Part shown: positions 18,705-30,325 of the stretch, piece after piece | Layout of the letters: each line of letters opens with the position of its first letter | How positions within the stretch are numbered: the first letter of the stretch is position 1 | Assembly: GCF_900129835.1 (NCBI RefSeq) | Contig: NZ_FQXA01000004.1 | Span: 248,001 to 312,000, forward strand | DNA length: 64,000 nucleotides | DNA from: Stutzerimonas xanthomarina DSM 18231 | Lineage (GTDB): Bacteria; Pseudomonadota; Gammaproteobacteria; Pseudomonadales; Pseudomonadaceae | Reading direction: 5' to 3' | The notes under the pieces: generated by a model | Database searches by the model: none | What the model saw: only the letters and a program-made list of their open reading frames with translations | Told to the model about the DNA's origin: nothing | Made by a program: the position numbers and the translations under genes

Positions 18705-20261
18705 ATGCGTATCAAGATTCACTGCCAGAACCGCATTGGCATTCTCCGTGACATGCTCGAACTGCTGGTCGATTACGGGATCAACGTGGCGCGCGGCGAA
18801 GTCGGCGGCGAGCATGGAAATGCGGTCTACCTGCATTGCCCCAACCTGATGAACCTTCAGCTGCAAGCCCTGCGACCGAAGATCGAGGCGCTGCAGGGCG
18901 TGTTCGACGTGCGCAAGGTTGGGCTGATGCCCAGCGAACGGCATTCGCTGGAACTCAATGCGCTGCTCGGCGCGCTGGAATTTCCCGTGCTGTCCGTCGA
19001 TATGGCTGGCGCGATCGTCGCGGCCAACCGTTCCGCGGCGCAGTTGCTCGGCGTTCGCGTGGATGAGGTGCCTGGCATGAGCCTGTCCCGCTACGCCGAG
19101 GATTTCGACTTGCCGGAGTTGGTGCGTGCGAACAAGGCGCGCATCAACGGCCTGCGCGTAACCATCAAGGGCGACGTCTTCCTCGCCGACATCGCACCGC
19201 TGCAGTCGGAGCACGATGACAGCGAAGCCCTGGCTGGCGCGGTGCTGACGCTGCATCGCGCCGACCGTGTCGGTGAGCGCATCTACAACGTGCGCAAACA
19301 GGAGCTTCGCGGCTTCGACAGCATCTTCCAGAGCTCGAAAGTGATGGCCGCCGTGGTTCGCGAGGCACGGCGGATGGCGCCGCTGGATGCACCGCTGCTC
19401 ATCGAGGGCGAGACTGGCACCGGCAAGGAACTGCTGGCGCGCGCCTGTCACCTGTCCAGCCCGCGCGGGCAATCGCCGTTCATGGCCCTCAACTGCGCCG
19501 GCCTGCCGGAATCCATGGCCGAGACCGAGTTGTTCGGCTATGGCCCCGGCGCTTTCGAAGGCGCACGGCCAGAGGGCAAGCTCGGCCTGCTCGAGCTGAC
19601 CACCGGCGGCACCCTGTTTCTCGATGGGGTTGGCGAGATGAGTAACCGCTTGCAAGCCAAGCTCGTACGTTTCCTGCAGGACGGCTGCTTTCGCAGGGTG
19701 GGCAGTGACGAGGAGGTCTTCCTGGATGTGCGGGTGATCTGCGCGACGCAGCTGGACCTGTCGGAACTCTGCGCCAAGGGTGAATTTCGCCAGGACCTGT
19801 ATCACCGGCTCAATGTGCTGTCGCTGCACATTCCGCCGCTGCGTGAATGCCTGGACGGGCTGGAGCCTCTGGCGCTGCATTTTCTCGATCAGGCCAGCCG
19901 GCAGATCGGTTGTGCCTTGCCGAGCCTGTCGCCCGAAGCACTGGAACGGCTGGCCGGCTATCACTGGCCAGGCAACGTGCGGCAGCTGGAAAACACGCTG
20001 TTTCAGGCGGCTTCGTTGTGCGAGGGCGGGGTGATCAAGCCCGAACACATCCGCCTGCCCGACTACGGCTCACCGCAGCCGTTGGGTGACTTCTCGCTGG
20101 ACGGCGATCTGGACAGCATCGTCGGCCGCTTCGAAAAGGCAGTGTTGCAGGAGTTGTATCAACGCCATCCGAGCAGCCGGCTGCTGGGCAAACGCCTCGG
20201 CGTTTCGCACACCACCGTGGCCAACAAGCTGCGGGGGTACGGGATCGGCAAGGACGGCTGA
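18705..20261 (+). CDS. phhR: PhhR, TyrR-family regulator of aromatic amino acid catabolism
   Basis: A 518-residue protein with an N-terminal ACT domain (MRIKIHCQNRIGILRDML), a PAS domain (about 80-190), a sigma54-type AAA+ domain with Walker A GETGTGKE near residue 234, and a C-terminal Fis-like helix-turn-helix (LGVSHTTVANKLRGYG). Two features set it apart from true sigma54 activators: the loop reads GAFEGA instead of GAFTGA, and the Walker B region reads FLDGVGEM with Gly where Glu is usual. This agrees with TyrR-class proteins acting at sigma70 promoters. It should activate phhABC in response to Phe/Tyr. Confidence 0.95.
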   Translation: MRIKIHCQNRIGILRDMLELLVDYGINVARGEVGGEHGNAVYLHCPNLMNLQLQALRPKIEALQGVFDVRKVGLMPSERHSLELNALLGALEFPVLSVDMAGAIVAANRSAAQLLGVRVDEVPGMSLSRYAEDFDLPELVRANKARINGLRVTIKGDVFLADIAPLQSEHDDSEALAGAVLTLHRADRVGERIYNVRKQELRGFDSIFQSSKVMAAVVREARRMAPLDAPLLIEGETGTGKELLARACHLSSPRGQSPFMALNCAGLPESMAETELFGYGPGAFEGARPEGKLGLLELTTGGTLFLDGVGEMSNRLQAKLVRFLQDGCFRRVGSDEEVFLDVRVICATQLDLSELCAKGEFRQDLYHRLNVLSLHIPPLRECLDGLEPLALHFLDQASRQIGCALPSLSPEALERLAGYHWPGNVRQLENTLFQAASLCEGGVIKPEHIRLPDYGSPQPLGDFSLDGDLDSIVGRFEKAVLQELYQRHPSSRLLGKRLGVSHTTVANKLRGYGIGKDG

Positions 20262-20292
20262 TCGCCGTCGCGGTACTGCACCTGTCTGTAGG

Positions 20293-20308
20293 CGCCAGCA
20301 TGCTGGCG
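20293..20308. repeat. REP-like perfect palindrome after phhR
   Basis: CGCCAGCATGCTGGCG is a perfect 16-base palindrome 32 bases after the phhR stop, preceded by GTAGG as in Pseudomonas REP sequences. There is no T run, so it is more likely a dispersed repeat than a Rho-independent terminator. Confidence 0.6.
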
Positions 20309-20469
20309 AAGCGGAGTGGGCCTAAGTATCGGCGTCGCGCTCGTCGCCGCGGTTCACGAGCAAGGACTCGGCGTCCCCCTCGCTCCACGGAAAGCAATTC
20401 TTGCGCAGTTGAGGCCCTGTGTTGCGCGGGCCCACTGCTGCGAAGAGCAGCGAGCCATCGCGCGCCCGG

Positions 20470-23400
20470 CTAGTGCACCGCTTGGGTCACTGCGTCGATC
20501 AGGGCTTGCAGATCGATCGGTTTGCGCAGGTGAAGGGTAAAGCCGGCGGCCTTGGCCTTTTCCACGTCGCGCAGGGTGCCGTAACCGGTCAGGGCGATGC
20601 CGGGCGTGTCGGCATTGGTTTTGCCGCCGCGGATCGCCGCCATCATCTTGTGGCCGTCGATCTCCGGCATGCCTATGTCGGAGACGATCACATCGTAGGC
20701 GCTCTGCTCAGCGAGTTCGATGCCCTGGGCGCCGCCGTCGGCGGTGGTGACCTTGGCGCCTTCGCTTTCCAGCAGTTCGCACATGGTTTCAAGGATGTCC
20801 GGCGAGTCGTCTACCAGCAGGATGCGAATGTCGGCCAAGCCTCCCATATCCCCGTCGTGCTCCAACTCGCTGAGCTCCAGCTCGGTCTGCAGGTGGATCG
20901 GCAGCCAGACGCTGAAACGGGCACCGCGCCCGATGCCTTCGGAAAAGGCTTCGATACGGCCGCCATGGGCTTCTACCAGTTGCTTGACCAGCGCCAGGCC
21001 GATCCCTAGGCCATGCTTGGAGCGCTGCGCATGTTGCATTTCCGCCTGGCCGAACATGTCGAACACCTTGGGTAGGAAGTCTGCTGATATGCCTTCGCCG
21101 CTGTCGATGACATCCAGCCGCGCCTGCTCACCGTCGCGCTCGAGTTGCATGCAGATGCGCTCGCCACCCTTGGTGAATTTCCAGGCGTTGTTCAACAGGT
21201 TCCAGATGATCTGATCGAGGCGCGTCGGGTCGGCAAGCACATAGATCGGCTGCTCCGGTTTGAACGCCTCGAAGGTGACGTTCTCGGCTTGCGCCAGCGG
21301 GGCGAACACCGCTTCGATGCCGCGCAGAACCTCCTGGTACTGCAGCGTCGAAAATTGCAGTTTCAGTTTGCCGGTACGGATGCGGGACACGTCCATCAGG
21401 TCATCGATGATCCGTGACTGGCTGCGAACCGCGTTCTGGATCGACTGGGTTGCCTTGCGCAAGCTTGGGAAATTTTTCGCGGCCTGGGACCGTGCGACCA
21501 AATCGGTGTTGAGCTGGATCAGGTTCAGCGGGTGCTTGAGCTCGTGCGAAAGCACGGCGAAGAACTGATCCTTCTGCATGTTGGCAGCCTGGATGTTTTC
21601 CAGCTCGTTGCGCTGATGGGCGTCGTGCTCTCGCGCCTCGGTGAGGTCGCGGGCGATCTTGGCAAAGCCGATGACGGTTCCATCGTTGTCCACCAGCGGG
21701 TTGACCAGGCCGCTGAAGAAGCATTGGCTGCCATCCTGACGCACGTGCCAGCGCTCATCGGTGGCCTGACCTTGCTCAAGGGCACGCTGGCGTTCGGCGT
21801 TGGGCACACCCTGGTTGCGGTCCTCTTCGGTATAGAGCATGTCGATGCTTTGGCCGATCACCTCCTGCTCGCCGTAGCCGAAGACCTTTTCCGCGCCACG
21901 GTTCCAGGTGGTGATGAGGCCCTCGCAGTCCAGCGTGATGATGGCGTAGCCCTTGGTGCTCTGTGCAAGGAGCTTCATATGGGCTTCACCGGCGCGCAGG
22001 CTTTCTTCGGCACGGCGCCGGTCGGTGATGTCGATGAAGGTCAGCACGGCGCCTTGAATGCGGTCATCCAGCGTGCGGTAGGGCACGAAACGCGCGAGGT
22101 ACCAGCGGTTGTCATCCCTGGACCTGACTTCCCGCTCGACCAGATGAAGCTCCTCGAAGGCTTTGGCGGCATCCGTGTGCAGCTGCTGATAATCGAGGCG
22201 ATGGGTGATGTCCGAAAGCGAGCGGCCGGCATCGTTGCCAATCACATTGAAGATGTCGCGCGCGCGGGGCGTGAACCACTTGATGCGCAGCTTGCGGTCG
22301 ACGAACACCGTGGCGATGTCGGTGGAGGAGATCAGGTTCTGCAGGTCATCGTTGATCTTGCTGGTTTCGTCGACCTTGGCCTTGAGTTCGAAGTTGACCG
22401 TGGTCAGTTCTTCGTTGATCGACTGCAGCTCTTCCTTGCTGGTCTCCAGTTCCTCGGTGGCCGAGCGCAGCTCTTCGTTGATCGCCTGCAGTTCTTCGTT
22501 GGACGCCCGCAACTCCTCGGTTGAGGTTTCCGAGTGCTCCATAGTGATCTGCAACTGCTCTTTGGTCTGGTGTAACTCGGCCTCGAGCTGGGTCAGCACG
22601 CTGTCCTTGGTGTCGGAATGCTCCAGCGCACTGCTGTCCATGCAGGCTTCGACCTCGTCGAAGATCACCAGCATGTAGTCGCTGCCGGCCTCGCTGTCGC
22701 GGAATGGGCGGACCACCATGTTGACGTAGAAGCTACGGTTATCGCGTTCCAGACGGACCCGTCGGGCCTCGACGCTCTTGCCGGTGTGAGTTGCCTGGTA
22801 CAGCGCGGTGCGCAACTCGAGCCGCAGTTGCGGGTGCACCAGCGTCGTCAGGTTCAGCGAAGGCTCGCCGCCGACATAGCGCAGGAAGTTCCCGACGCGA
22901 TCGGACATGTGCACGATCTCGGCGTCATGGTTAACGATGACGCTGGGCGGCGCGTATTGCTCAAGCGCACGCTGGTGGACTTCGGCGTAGGAAAACTTGC
23001 GGTGGCGTCTGGAAGGCTCACTGAAGGGCGGGCGGCTCGGTGCGCTCAGCGTAAAGCCATGGTACGGGCCGGTGGGCGCGCGACGCAGCGCGGATGACAC
23101 TTCCTTGGCGCGATAGATACGGTTCTTCTTATCCACCGGAGCGAACAGCTGGCTACAGGCATCGGCGGTTTCCGAGCTGCCGAGGAACAGGTAGCCGCCG
23201 GGGTTGAGGGCGAAGTGAAACATGCGCAGCACTTCGAGCTGGATGTCCCTGTCCAGGTAGATCATCAGGTTGCGGCAGGAGATCAGATCGAGCCTGGAAA
23301 ACGGCGGGTCACGCAGGATGTTGTGGCGGGCAAACAGGATCCGTTCGCGCAGCTCTTTCTGCATGCGGTAATGATCCTGTTCCTTGATGAAGTACTGTCG

Positions 23401-24645
23401 CAGCCGGGTGGGGGGCACGTCGGTCACGATGGCTTCCGGATAAATGCCGGCTCGAGCGGTTTCCAACGCCCGGTCATCGATATCGGTGGCGAACACCTGG
23501 GAGTGGATTTCTCCATGAGCGTTGCTGATTTCCGCCCGGTCGTTCAGCAGCATGGCCAGGGAATACGCCTCTTCGCCGGTCGAGCAGGCGGCTGCCCATA
23601 CGCGAATCGATTTGCCGTCACTGTGCTGTTTGCGCTCGATCAACGACGGAATGATGTCGCGCTCCAGCGCTTCGAACGCCTCGCGGTCGCGGAAGAAGTT
23701 GGTTACACCGATCAGCATGTCAGCCAGCAAAGCCGGCGTTTCTTCCGGGTGGCTTTGCAGGTGCTTGGCGTAGCTGGGCATGTCGCGCACGGCATTGACC
23801 TGCATGCGACGCTCGATGCGGCGCAGCACCGTGGCCTGTTTGTAATGGCGGAAGTCGTGTCCGGTGCGGGCCCGGAGTGCCGCGAGAATCTCTCGCAGGG
23901 CCAGTTCGTTCGGTTTGGATTGTGCATGGGCCTGGGCGGACTCCAGTTCGCCCTGGTCTTCGTTGGCCTGTTCGGTGTCGCCCGGCGGCGCGATCGGGTC
24001 CTGCCGGTTCAGCAGAACTTCCTGGTTGCGGCGCAGTTCGACCAGCCGCTGGGGCATATCGGCAACCGGCAGCACGATATCGACCATCCCGGTTTCGATG
24101 GCGTTGCGGGGCATCGAATCGTATTCGGCATCTTCCGGTGTCTGCGCCAGGGTGACGCCGCCTTGCTCCTTGATGCGGGCCAGCCCGACCGAGCCGTCCG
24201 CGCCGGTGCCGGACAACACAATGCCCATGGAGTGGGTGTGATGCACATCGGCCAGGGTGCGGAAGAACAGGTCGATGGCCACCTGAGCACCACGCTCGCG
24301 CTCGGGCTTCACCAGGCGCAAATAGCCGTCGTTCATCGACAGGTCCATGGCCGGGGGAATCACGTAGATGTGATTTTGCTCGATAGGCACCGGCTGGGTG
24401 ACCTGCAACACCGGCATCCGGGTGACCTTTTGCAGGATCTTGTCGACGTTGCTTTCATGCTTGGGTGAGAGGTGCATGATCACCACGAACGCCATGCCGC
24501 AGTCGCTGGGCATGTGTTCGAACAGGGTCAGCAACGCCTTGAGGCCGCCTGCCGAAGCCCCGATCCCGACTACCGGGAACTTCAGGGTACTGCGGGTGAG
24601 CTGGCTATTTTTCGGCGTGGACGCCTCAGGGCTGGTGGTCATCAA
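20470..24645 (-). CDS. CheB-CheR-PAS hybrid histidine kinase with receiver domain
   Basis: A 1391-residue cytoplasmic signalling protein. In order: CheB methylesterase (GIGASAGG with Ser31, HLSPKHES, GTGADGSVGLARI), CheR methyltransferase (CSTGEEAYSLAML, SCRNLMIYLD), a PAS domain, a long Glu-rich coiled coil with repeated EELRASNEELQAINEEL-type heptads (about 690-770), two further PAS domains, HisKA with FFAVLSHELKHPLN, HATPase_c and a C-terminal receiver (ILLVDDSPD, VSDIGMPEIDG). All key residues inspected are present. No other che genes are nearby, so it is an orphan. Similar hybrids occur across pseudomonads without a well-defined role; its input is unknown. Confidence 0.93.
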   Translation of the reverse strand: MMTTSPEASTPKNSQLTRSTLKFPVVGIGASAGGLKALLTLFEHMPSDCGMAFVVIMHLSPKHESNVDKILQKVTRMPVLQVTQPVPIEQNHIYVIPPAMDLSMNDGYLRLVKPERERGAQVAIDLFFRTLADVHHTHSMGIVLSGTGADGSVGLARIKEQGGVTLAQTPEDAEYDSMPRNAIETGMVDIVLPVADMPQRLVELRRNQEVLLNRQDPIAPPGDTEQANEDQGELESAQAHAQSKPNELALREILAALRARTGHDFRHYKQATVLRRIERRMQVNAVRDMPSYAKHLQSHPEETPALLADMLIGVTNFFRDREAFEALERDIIPSLIERKQHSDGKSIRVWAAACSTGEEAYSLAMLLNDRAEISNAHGEIHSQVFATDIDDRALETARAGIYPEAIVTDVPPTRLRQYFIKEQDHYRMQKELRERILFARHNILRDPPFSRLDLISCRNLMIYLDRDIQLEVLRMFHFALNPGGYLFLGSSETADACSQLFAPVDKKNRIYRAKEVSSALRRAPTGPYHGFTLSAPSRPPFSEPSRRHRKFSYAEVHQRALEQYAPPSVIVNHDAEIVHMSDRVGNFLRYVGGEPSLNLTTLVHPQLRLELRTALYQATHTGKSVEARRVRLERDNRSFYVNMVVRPFRDSEAGSDYMLVIFDEVEACMDSSALEHSDTKDSVLTQLEAELHQTKEQLQITMEHSETSTEELRASNEELQAINEELRSATEELETSKEELQSINEELTTVNFELKAKVDETSKINDDLQNLISSTDIATVFVDRKLRIKWFTPRARDIFNVIGNDAGRSLSDITHRLDYQQLHTDAAKAFEELHLVEREVRSRDDNRWYLARFVPYRTLDDRIQGAVLTFIDITDRRRAEESLRAGEAHMKLLAQSTKGYAIITLDCEGLITTWNRGAEKVFGYGEQEVIGQSIDMLYTEEDRNQGVPNAERQRALEQGQATDERWHVRQDGSQCFFSGLVNPLVDNDGTVIGFAKIARDLTEAREHDAHQRNELENIQAANMQKDQFFAVLSHELKHPLNLIQLNTDLVARSQAAKNFPSLRKATQSIQNAVRSQSRIIDDLMDVSRIRTGKLKLQFSTLQYQEVLRGIEAVFAPLAQAENVTFEAFKPEQPIYVLADPTRLDQIIWNLLNNAWKFTKGGERICMQLERDGEQARLDVIDSGEGISADFLPKVFDMFGQAEMQHAQRSKHGLGIGLALVKQLVEAHGGRIEAFSEGIGRGARFSVWLPIHLQTELELSELEHDGDMGGLADIRILLVDDSPDILETMCELLESEGAKVTTADGGAQGIELAEQSAYDVIVSDIGMPEIDGHKMMAAIRGGKTNADTPGIALTGYGTLRDVEKAKAAGFTLHLRKPIDLQALIDAVTQAVH

Positions 24646-24814
24646 ATCCTCGGCATTATTTCCGGTTGTTTCCGGGGCGGGCGACGCATCTAGGGAAGAC
24701 AGCGAGACCTCAGGCGGATTCCTTTTGCCGCCACTGACACTGCCGAACGGATGATAAAGCTTCGTGATGCGGATTACTGCCAGTGAAACGGACCGTGATG
24801 AGCCGCAAGCGGAG

Positions 24815-26191
<1,377 letters not shown>

Positions 26192-26367
26192 GAATGGCTC
26201 CAAAGCGAACAGGCTTGCAGACAGCCTAGCTGTTTCACCACCGGCGGAGACGGATAAAACCGACAACGCGGTGCGCCGGCCGGGGCCGTATCTGCAAACA
26301 AGCAAAACGATGTCGCCGCGCTTTGCGGCGAGGTGTGCGCAACGGCTCGTTGCGCAGGTCTAGCGTG

Positions 26368-27351
26368 CTATCGCCCAGTGCTGCCAGCCACCGCGCTGCC
26401 TGCGGTATCCAGTCCCGAGCCTCCCCAGGGGTTGGCTTCGAGGCTGTTGTGCACAGCCGTCGCCGCTTGCGCCGCCTGGCCGATGGCAACGCTCATCTGC
26501 TTCAGGCCCAGGGTCACATCGCCGATCGCGTAAAGGCCGCGCATGGTGGTTTGCAGGTGGTCATCTACCCAGATGCCGCCGCACTCGTCACAGTCGACGC
26601 CCAGCTGCAGCGCCAGGTCGGAGCGAAAACGCGCACCGAGGCTGGGGTAAATGATGTCGAAGTGATGCCTCTCGCCACGGCAGGTCAGCAGCTCAATACC
26701 GGTGTCGCAAGGGTTAAGGGACTCGACTCGGTCACCGATTACTCGGATGTCATAGTGCTCGGCTAGCGCGATGGCCTGGTCGCAGGCGTTGGGCTCGCCG
26801 TGCACCACCACGGTCACCCGATCGGTAAAGGTGCGCAGGAACACCGCATGGCTGATCGCGTTTTCCGCCTCGCCGTATACGGCGACATTGTCCCCGTCGA
26901 CCTCATAGCCATCGCAGATCGCACACAGCCGCACCTTGCCCTCAGCGATGGCCTGCTCGACATCCGGCATGTCCGGCAGGGTGTCCTCGATCCCGGTGGC
27001 GAGGATGATCCGCCGGGTCACGCAGGTGGCGTCGCCGTAGCGCACGCTGAATCCGTCGGCGTGAGGCTCGATGTGCTCGACCCGGCCGTGCTCGAGCCGT
27101 GCGCCATAGCCCCTGGCCTGTTCCCGCAGGCGAGCCAGCAGATCATTGCCGTTGATCCCCGGCGGGAAGCCTGGATAGTTGTGCGACTTCGGTATCCATG
27201 ACGCGCGGCTGGAACCGGCGTCCACGACCATGCAGCTACGCCGGAAGCGTGCGAGATAGAGGGCCGCCGTCAGTCCGCCCGGTCCGCCGCCAACAATCAG
27301 GCAGTCGATCACGGCGGGGTTTTGCGAGGAGGAGGTCGAAAGCTCGTTCAT
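26368..27351 (-). CDS. Thioredoxin reductase-like NAD(P)/FAD oxidoreductase
   Basis: A 327-residue flavoprotein with an FAD-binding [18 protein letters not shown] motif from residue 21, a central NAD(P) domain, and a CAICDG redox pair (Cys143, Cys146) in the place of the thioredoxin reductase CATCDG motif. The C-terminal FAD motif [20 protein letters not shown] is also present. It is close to thioredoxin reductase, but its partner is unknown and no thioredoxin is adjacent; a role in alternative disulfide or ferredoxin reduction is possible. The start at 27351 fits the family; the upstream open frame is not supported. Confidence 0.85.
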   Translation of the reverse strand: MNELSTSSSQNPAVIDCLIVGGGPGGLTAALYLARFRRSCMVVDAGSSRASWIPKSHNYPGFPPGINGNDLLARLREQARGYGARLEHGRVEHIEPHADGFSVRYGDATCVTRRIILATGIEDTLPDMPDVEQAIAEGKVRLCAICDGYEVDGDNVAVYGEAENAISHAVFLRTFTDRVTVVVHGEPNACDQAIALAEHYDIRVIGDRVESLNPCDTGIELLTCRGERHHFDIIYPSLGARFRSDLALQLGVDCDECGGIWVDDHLQTTMRGLYAIGDVTLGLKQMSVAIGQAAQAATAVHNSLEANPWGGSGLDTAGSAVAGSTGR

Positions 27352-28712
<1,361 letters not shown>

Positions 28713-28715
28713 CCG

Positions 28716-29114
28716 TCACATCCGCTCGCCGGCATAGCAGGTCGGCGAGCTTGGTTCATCGCGCCGCTCCAACTCCTCTTCCAGCCATTCGGCCAGCACC
28801 TGCGCGTTGTTCTGCTGCTCGTCGCGCGCGGCGTAGACGAGCGTTAGCTGACCGCTTGCCGCGATACCCAGCAGTGGCCACCAGTGCTCGGGATGGCCCG
28901 CCAGTTCCCGCCGATAATCGTCTCGAAAAGTCTCGAACGTCAGCTTGCCGGCCTTGAAGGCGCGCCGCAGTTCGCTCGACGGCGCCAGCGCCCTGCACCA
29001 GTCATGCAGCGCCAGCGATTCCCTGGTCCGGTTGCGCGGCCATAGGCGATCGACCAACACCCGATGGCCGTCATCGGGTGCTGGCGGCTCGTAGGCACGT
29101 TTGCAGCGGATCAT
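28716..29114 (-). CDS. DUF488 family protein
   Basis: A 132-residue protein with the typical family start MIRCKRAYEPP, then VLVDRLWPRN, LHDWCRALAPSSELR and LTLVYAARDEQQNNA. The family is widespread and has no settled function. The start at 29114 is preceded by AAGGAGA; the longer open frame to 29165 is unlikely. It converges on the TRAP binding protein gene with only three bases between the stops. Confidence 0.85.
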   Translation of the reverse strand: MIRCKRAYEPPAPDDGHRVLVDRLWPRNRTRESLALHDWCRALAPSSELRRAFKAGKLTFETFRDDYRRELAGHPEHWWPLLGIAASGQLTLVYAARDEQQNNAQVLAEWLEEELERRDEPSSPTCYAGERM

Positions 29115-29299
29115 CGGGAATGGTCTCCTTGCTGAGAGGCGGTATGGGTGAAAAATACTCTTCAATGGGTATAAATGACCTGATCGCTCAAGGTAAAAAT
29201 AACGCAGGTGAATACAAGTTATTGATTTATAAAGTAATTAAAAGCGGCACGCTTCATGACTGTAGACCGGTGACGACACAATACACAACGGAGCATCGT

Positions 29300-29623
29300 A
29301 TGAAGAATCTAGTCGCTTTAGTTACCTGCGCAACCCTGCTGGCCAGTTCGCTGGCTAGCGCCGACGAGGTGGTATCGGCACGTGAGGATCGCGTCGTAGG
29401 TGGCGGTTTCGGTGGGCTGAGCGGGTTCATGCTGGGAGCGGCTGCCGGTGGCCCTATCGGTGCGCTGGTCGGCGGCGGTCTGGGTTACCTCGCCGGGCAG
29501 CAATTGCAGGAGGCGGCCGGTCTGGAGCAAACCCTCTACGTGATCGAGAAAGACGACGGCAGCCGGTCGCGTTTGCGCACGTCGAACAACAGCCTGGTCG
29601 CCGGACAACAGGTGCAACGCTGA
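29300..29623 (+). CDS. Small secreted glycine-zipper protein
   Basis: A 107-residue protein with a signal peptide (MKNLVALVTCATLLASSLAS, likely cleaved after ASA) and a Gly/Ala-rich stretch, GGGFGGLSGFMLGAAAGG and on to GGGLGYLAGQQ, typical of glycine-zipper proteins that insert in or lie against membranes. The C-terminal part is polar (EKDDGSRSRLRTSNNS). ACGGAG precedes the start by nine bases. The upstream leader is unusually AT-rich. Function is unknown; an envelope role is likely. Confidence 0.75.
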   Translation: MKNLVALVTCATLLASSLASADEVVSAREDRVVGGGFGGLSGFMLGAAAGGPIGALVGGGLGYLAGQQLQEAAGLEQTLYVIEKDDGSRSRLRTSNNSLVAGQQVQR

Positions 29624-29715
29624 GGGTGACAACCTGTGAGCTGAATCGCTGAGAGCTGTTCTGCGACGCTGGTGGCTTTGCTAGGCTGGGCGGCATCACA
29701 ACCGAAGGAGCCGTG

Positions 29716-30156
29716 ATGAGCTATTCCCTGTTGCATGTCATCCATCTGCTGGCGGCGATCTTCTTCATCGGCACATTGTTCGTCGAGGTCGCGGTGCTCA
29801 GCCGCGTGCGCCAGCAAATCGAGCCGGAGCTGATGCAAAGGGTCGACAAGGCGGTCGGCGCGCGCTTGCGGGTGGTGCTGCACTGGGTCGTGCTGTTCGT
29901 CTACGGTGCGGGTATCGGACTGGCCTGGTATCACCGCCAGGCGTTGGCCGACCCATTCGCCAGCAGCTTTGCGACCTTGCTGTCACTGAAGATTCTGCTG
30001 GCGATCGGGGTCTTTTTCACCTTTGGGATGGTCGCCATGCTGCTGCGCAGTGGGCGCATGACGCCGACCCGCTATCGGCGCGTCCACTGGGCGATCTTCG
30101 CGCAGATGGTGGGCATCGTGCTGCTGGCCAAGGGGATGTTCTACCTGCACTGGTAA
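29716..30156 (+). CDS. CopD-like small integral membrane protein
   Basis: A 146-residue protein with four membrane helices and histidines in helix 1 (LLHVIHLLAAIFF), helix 2 (VVLHWVVLF) and near the end (FYLHW), a layout like CopD/DUF2269-type proteins that may bind copper or heme. AAGGAG lies just before the start; a GTG three bases earlier is in frame but less likely. It stands alone between the glycine-zipper gene and an acyl-CoA dehydrogenase. The function is not established. Confidence 0.7.
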   Translation: MSYSLLHVIHLLAAIFFIGTLFVEVAVLSRVRQQIEPELMQRVDKAVGARLRVVLHWVVLFVYGAGIGLAWYHRQALADPFASSFATLLSLKILLAIGVFFTFGMVAMLLRSGRMTPTRYRRVHWAIFAQMVGIVLLAKGMFYLHW

Positions 30157-30325
30157 GGGTGGCGCTAGTGCATTGGCGCCTTGCGGGCGATGACCTCGGT
30201 CAAGCCCGTCGTGCTATCAGCAAGCGTGATTGGCGACTGATTCAGCTGCATTAGACTTGTTCTTTTTCTCCCGCGCCGCGCCTATGGTGATGCGTCTCCG
30301 ACCCGTCTGACCTTCGAGGTGTCCG

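Noticed and set aside
20262..20469. Rho-independent terminator after phhR
   Set aside because: The palindrome there has no T run and looks like a REP sequence.
23215..24468. 417-codon plus-strand frame opposite the CheB/CheR part of the hybrid kinase
   Set aside because: No motif or ribosome site; the minus-strand product has intact catalytic motifs.
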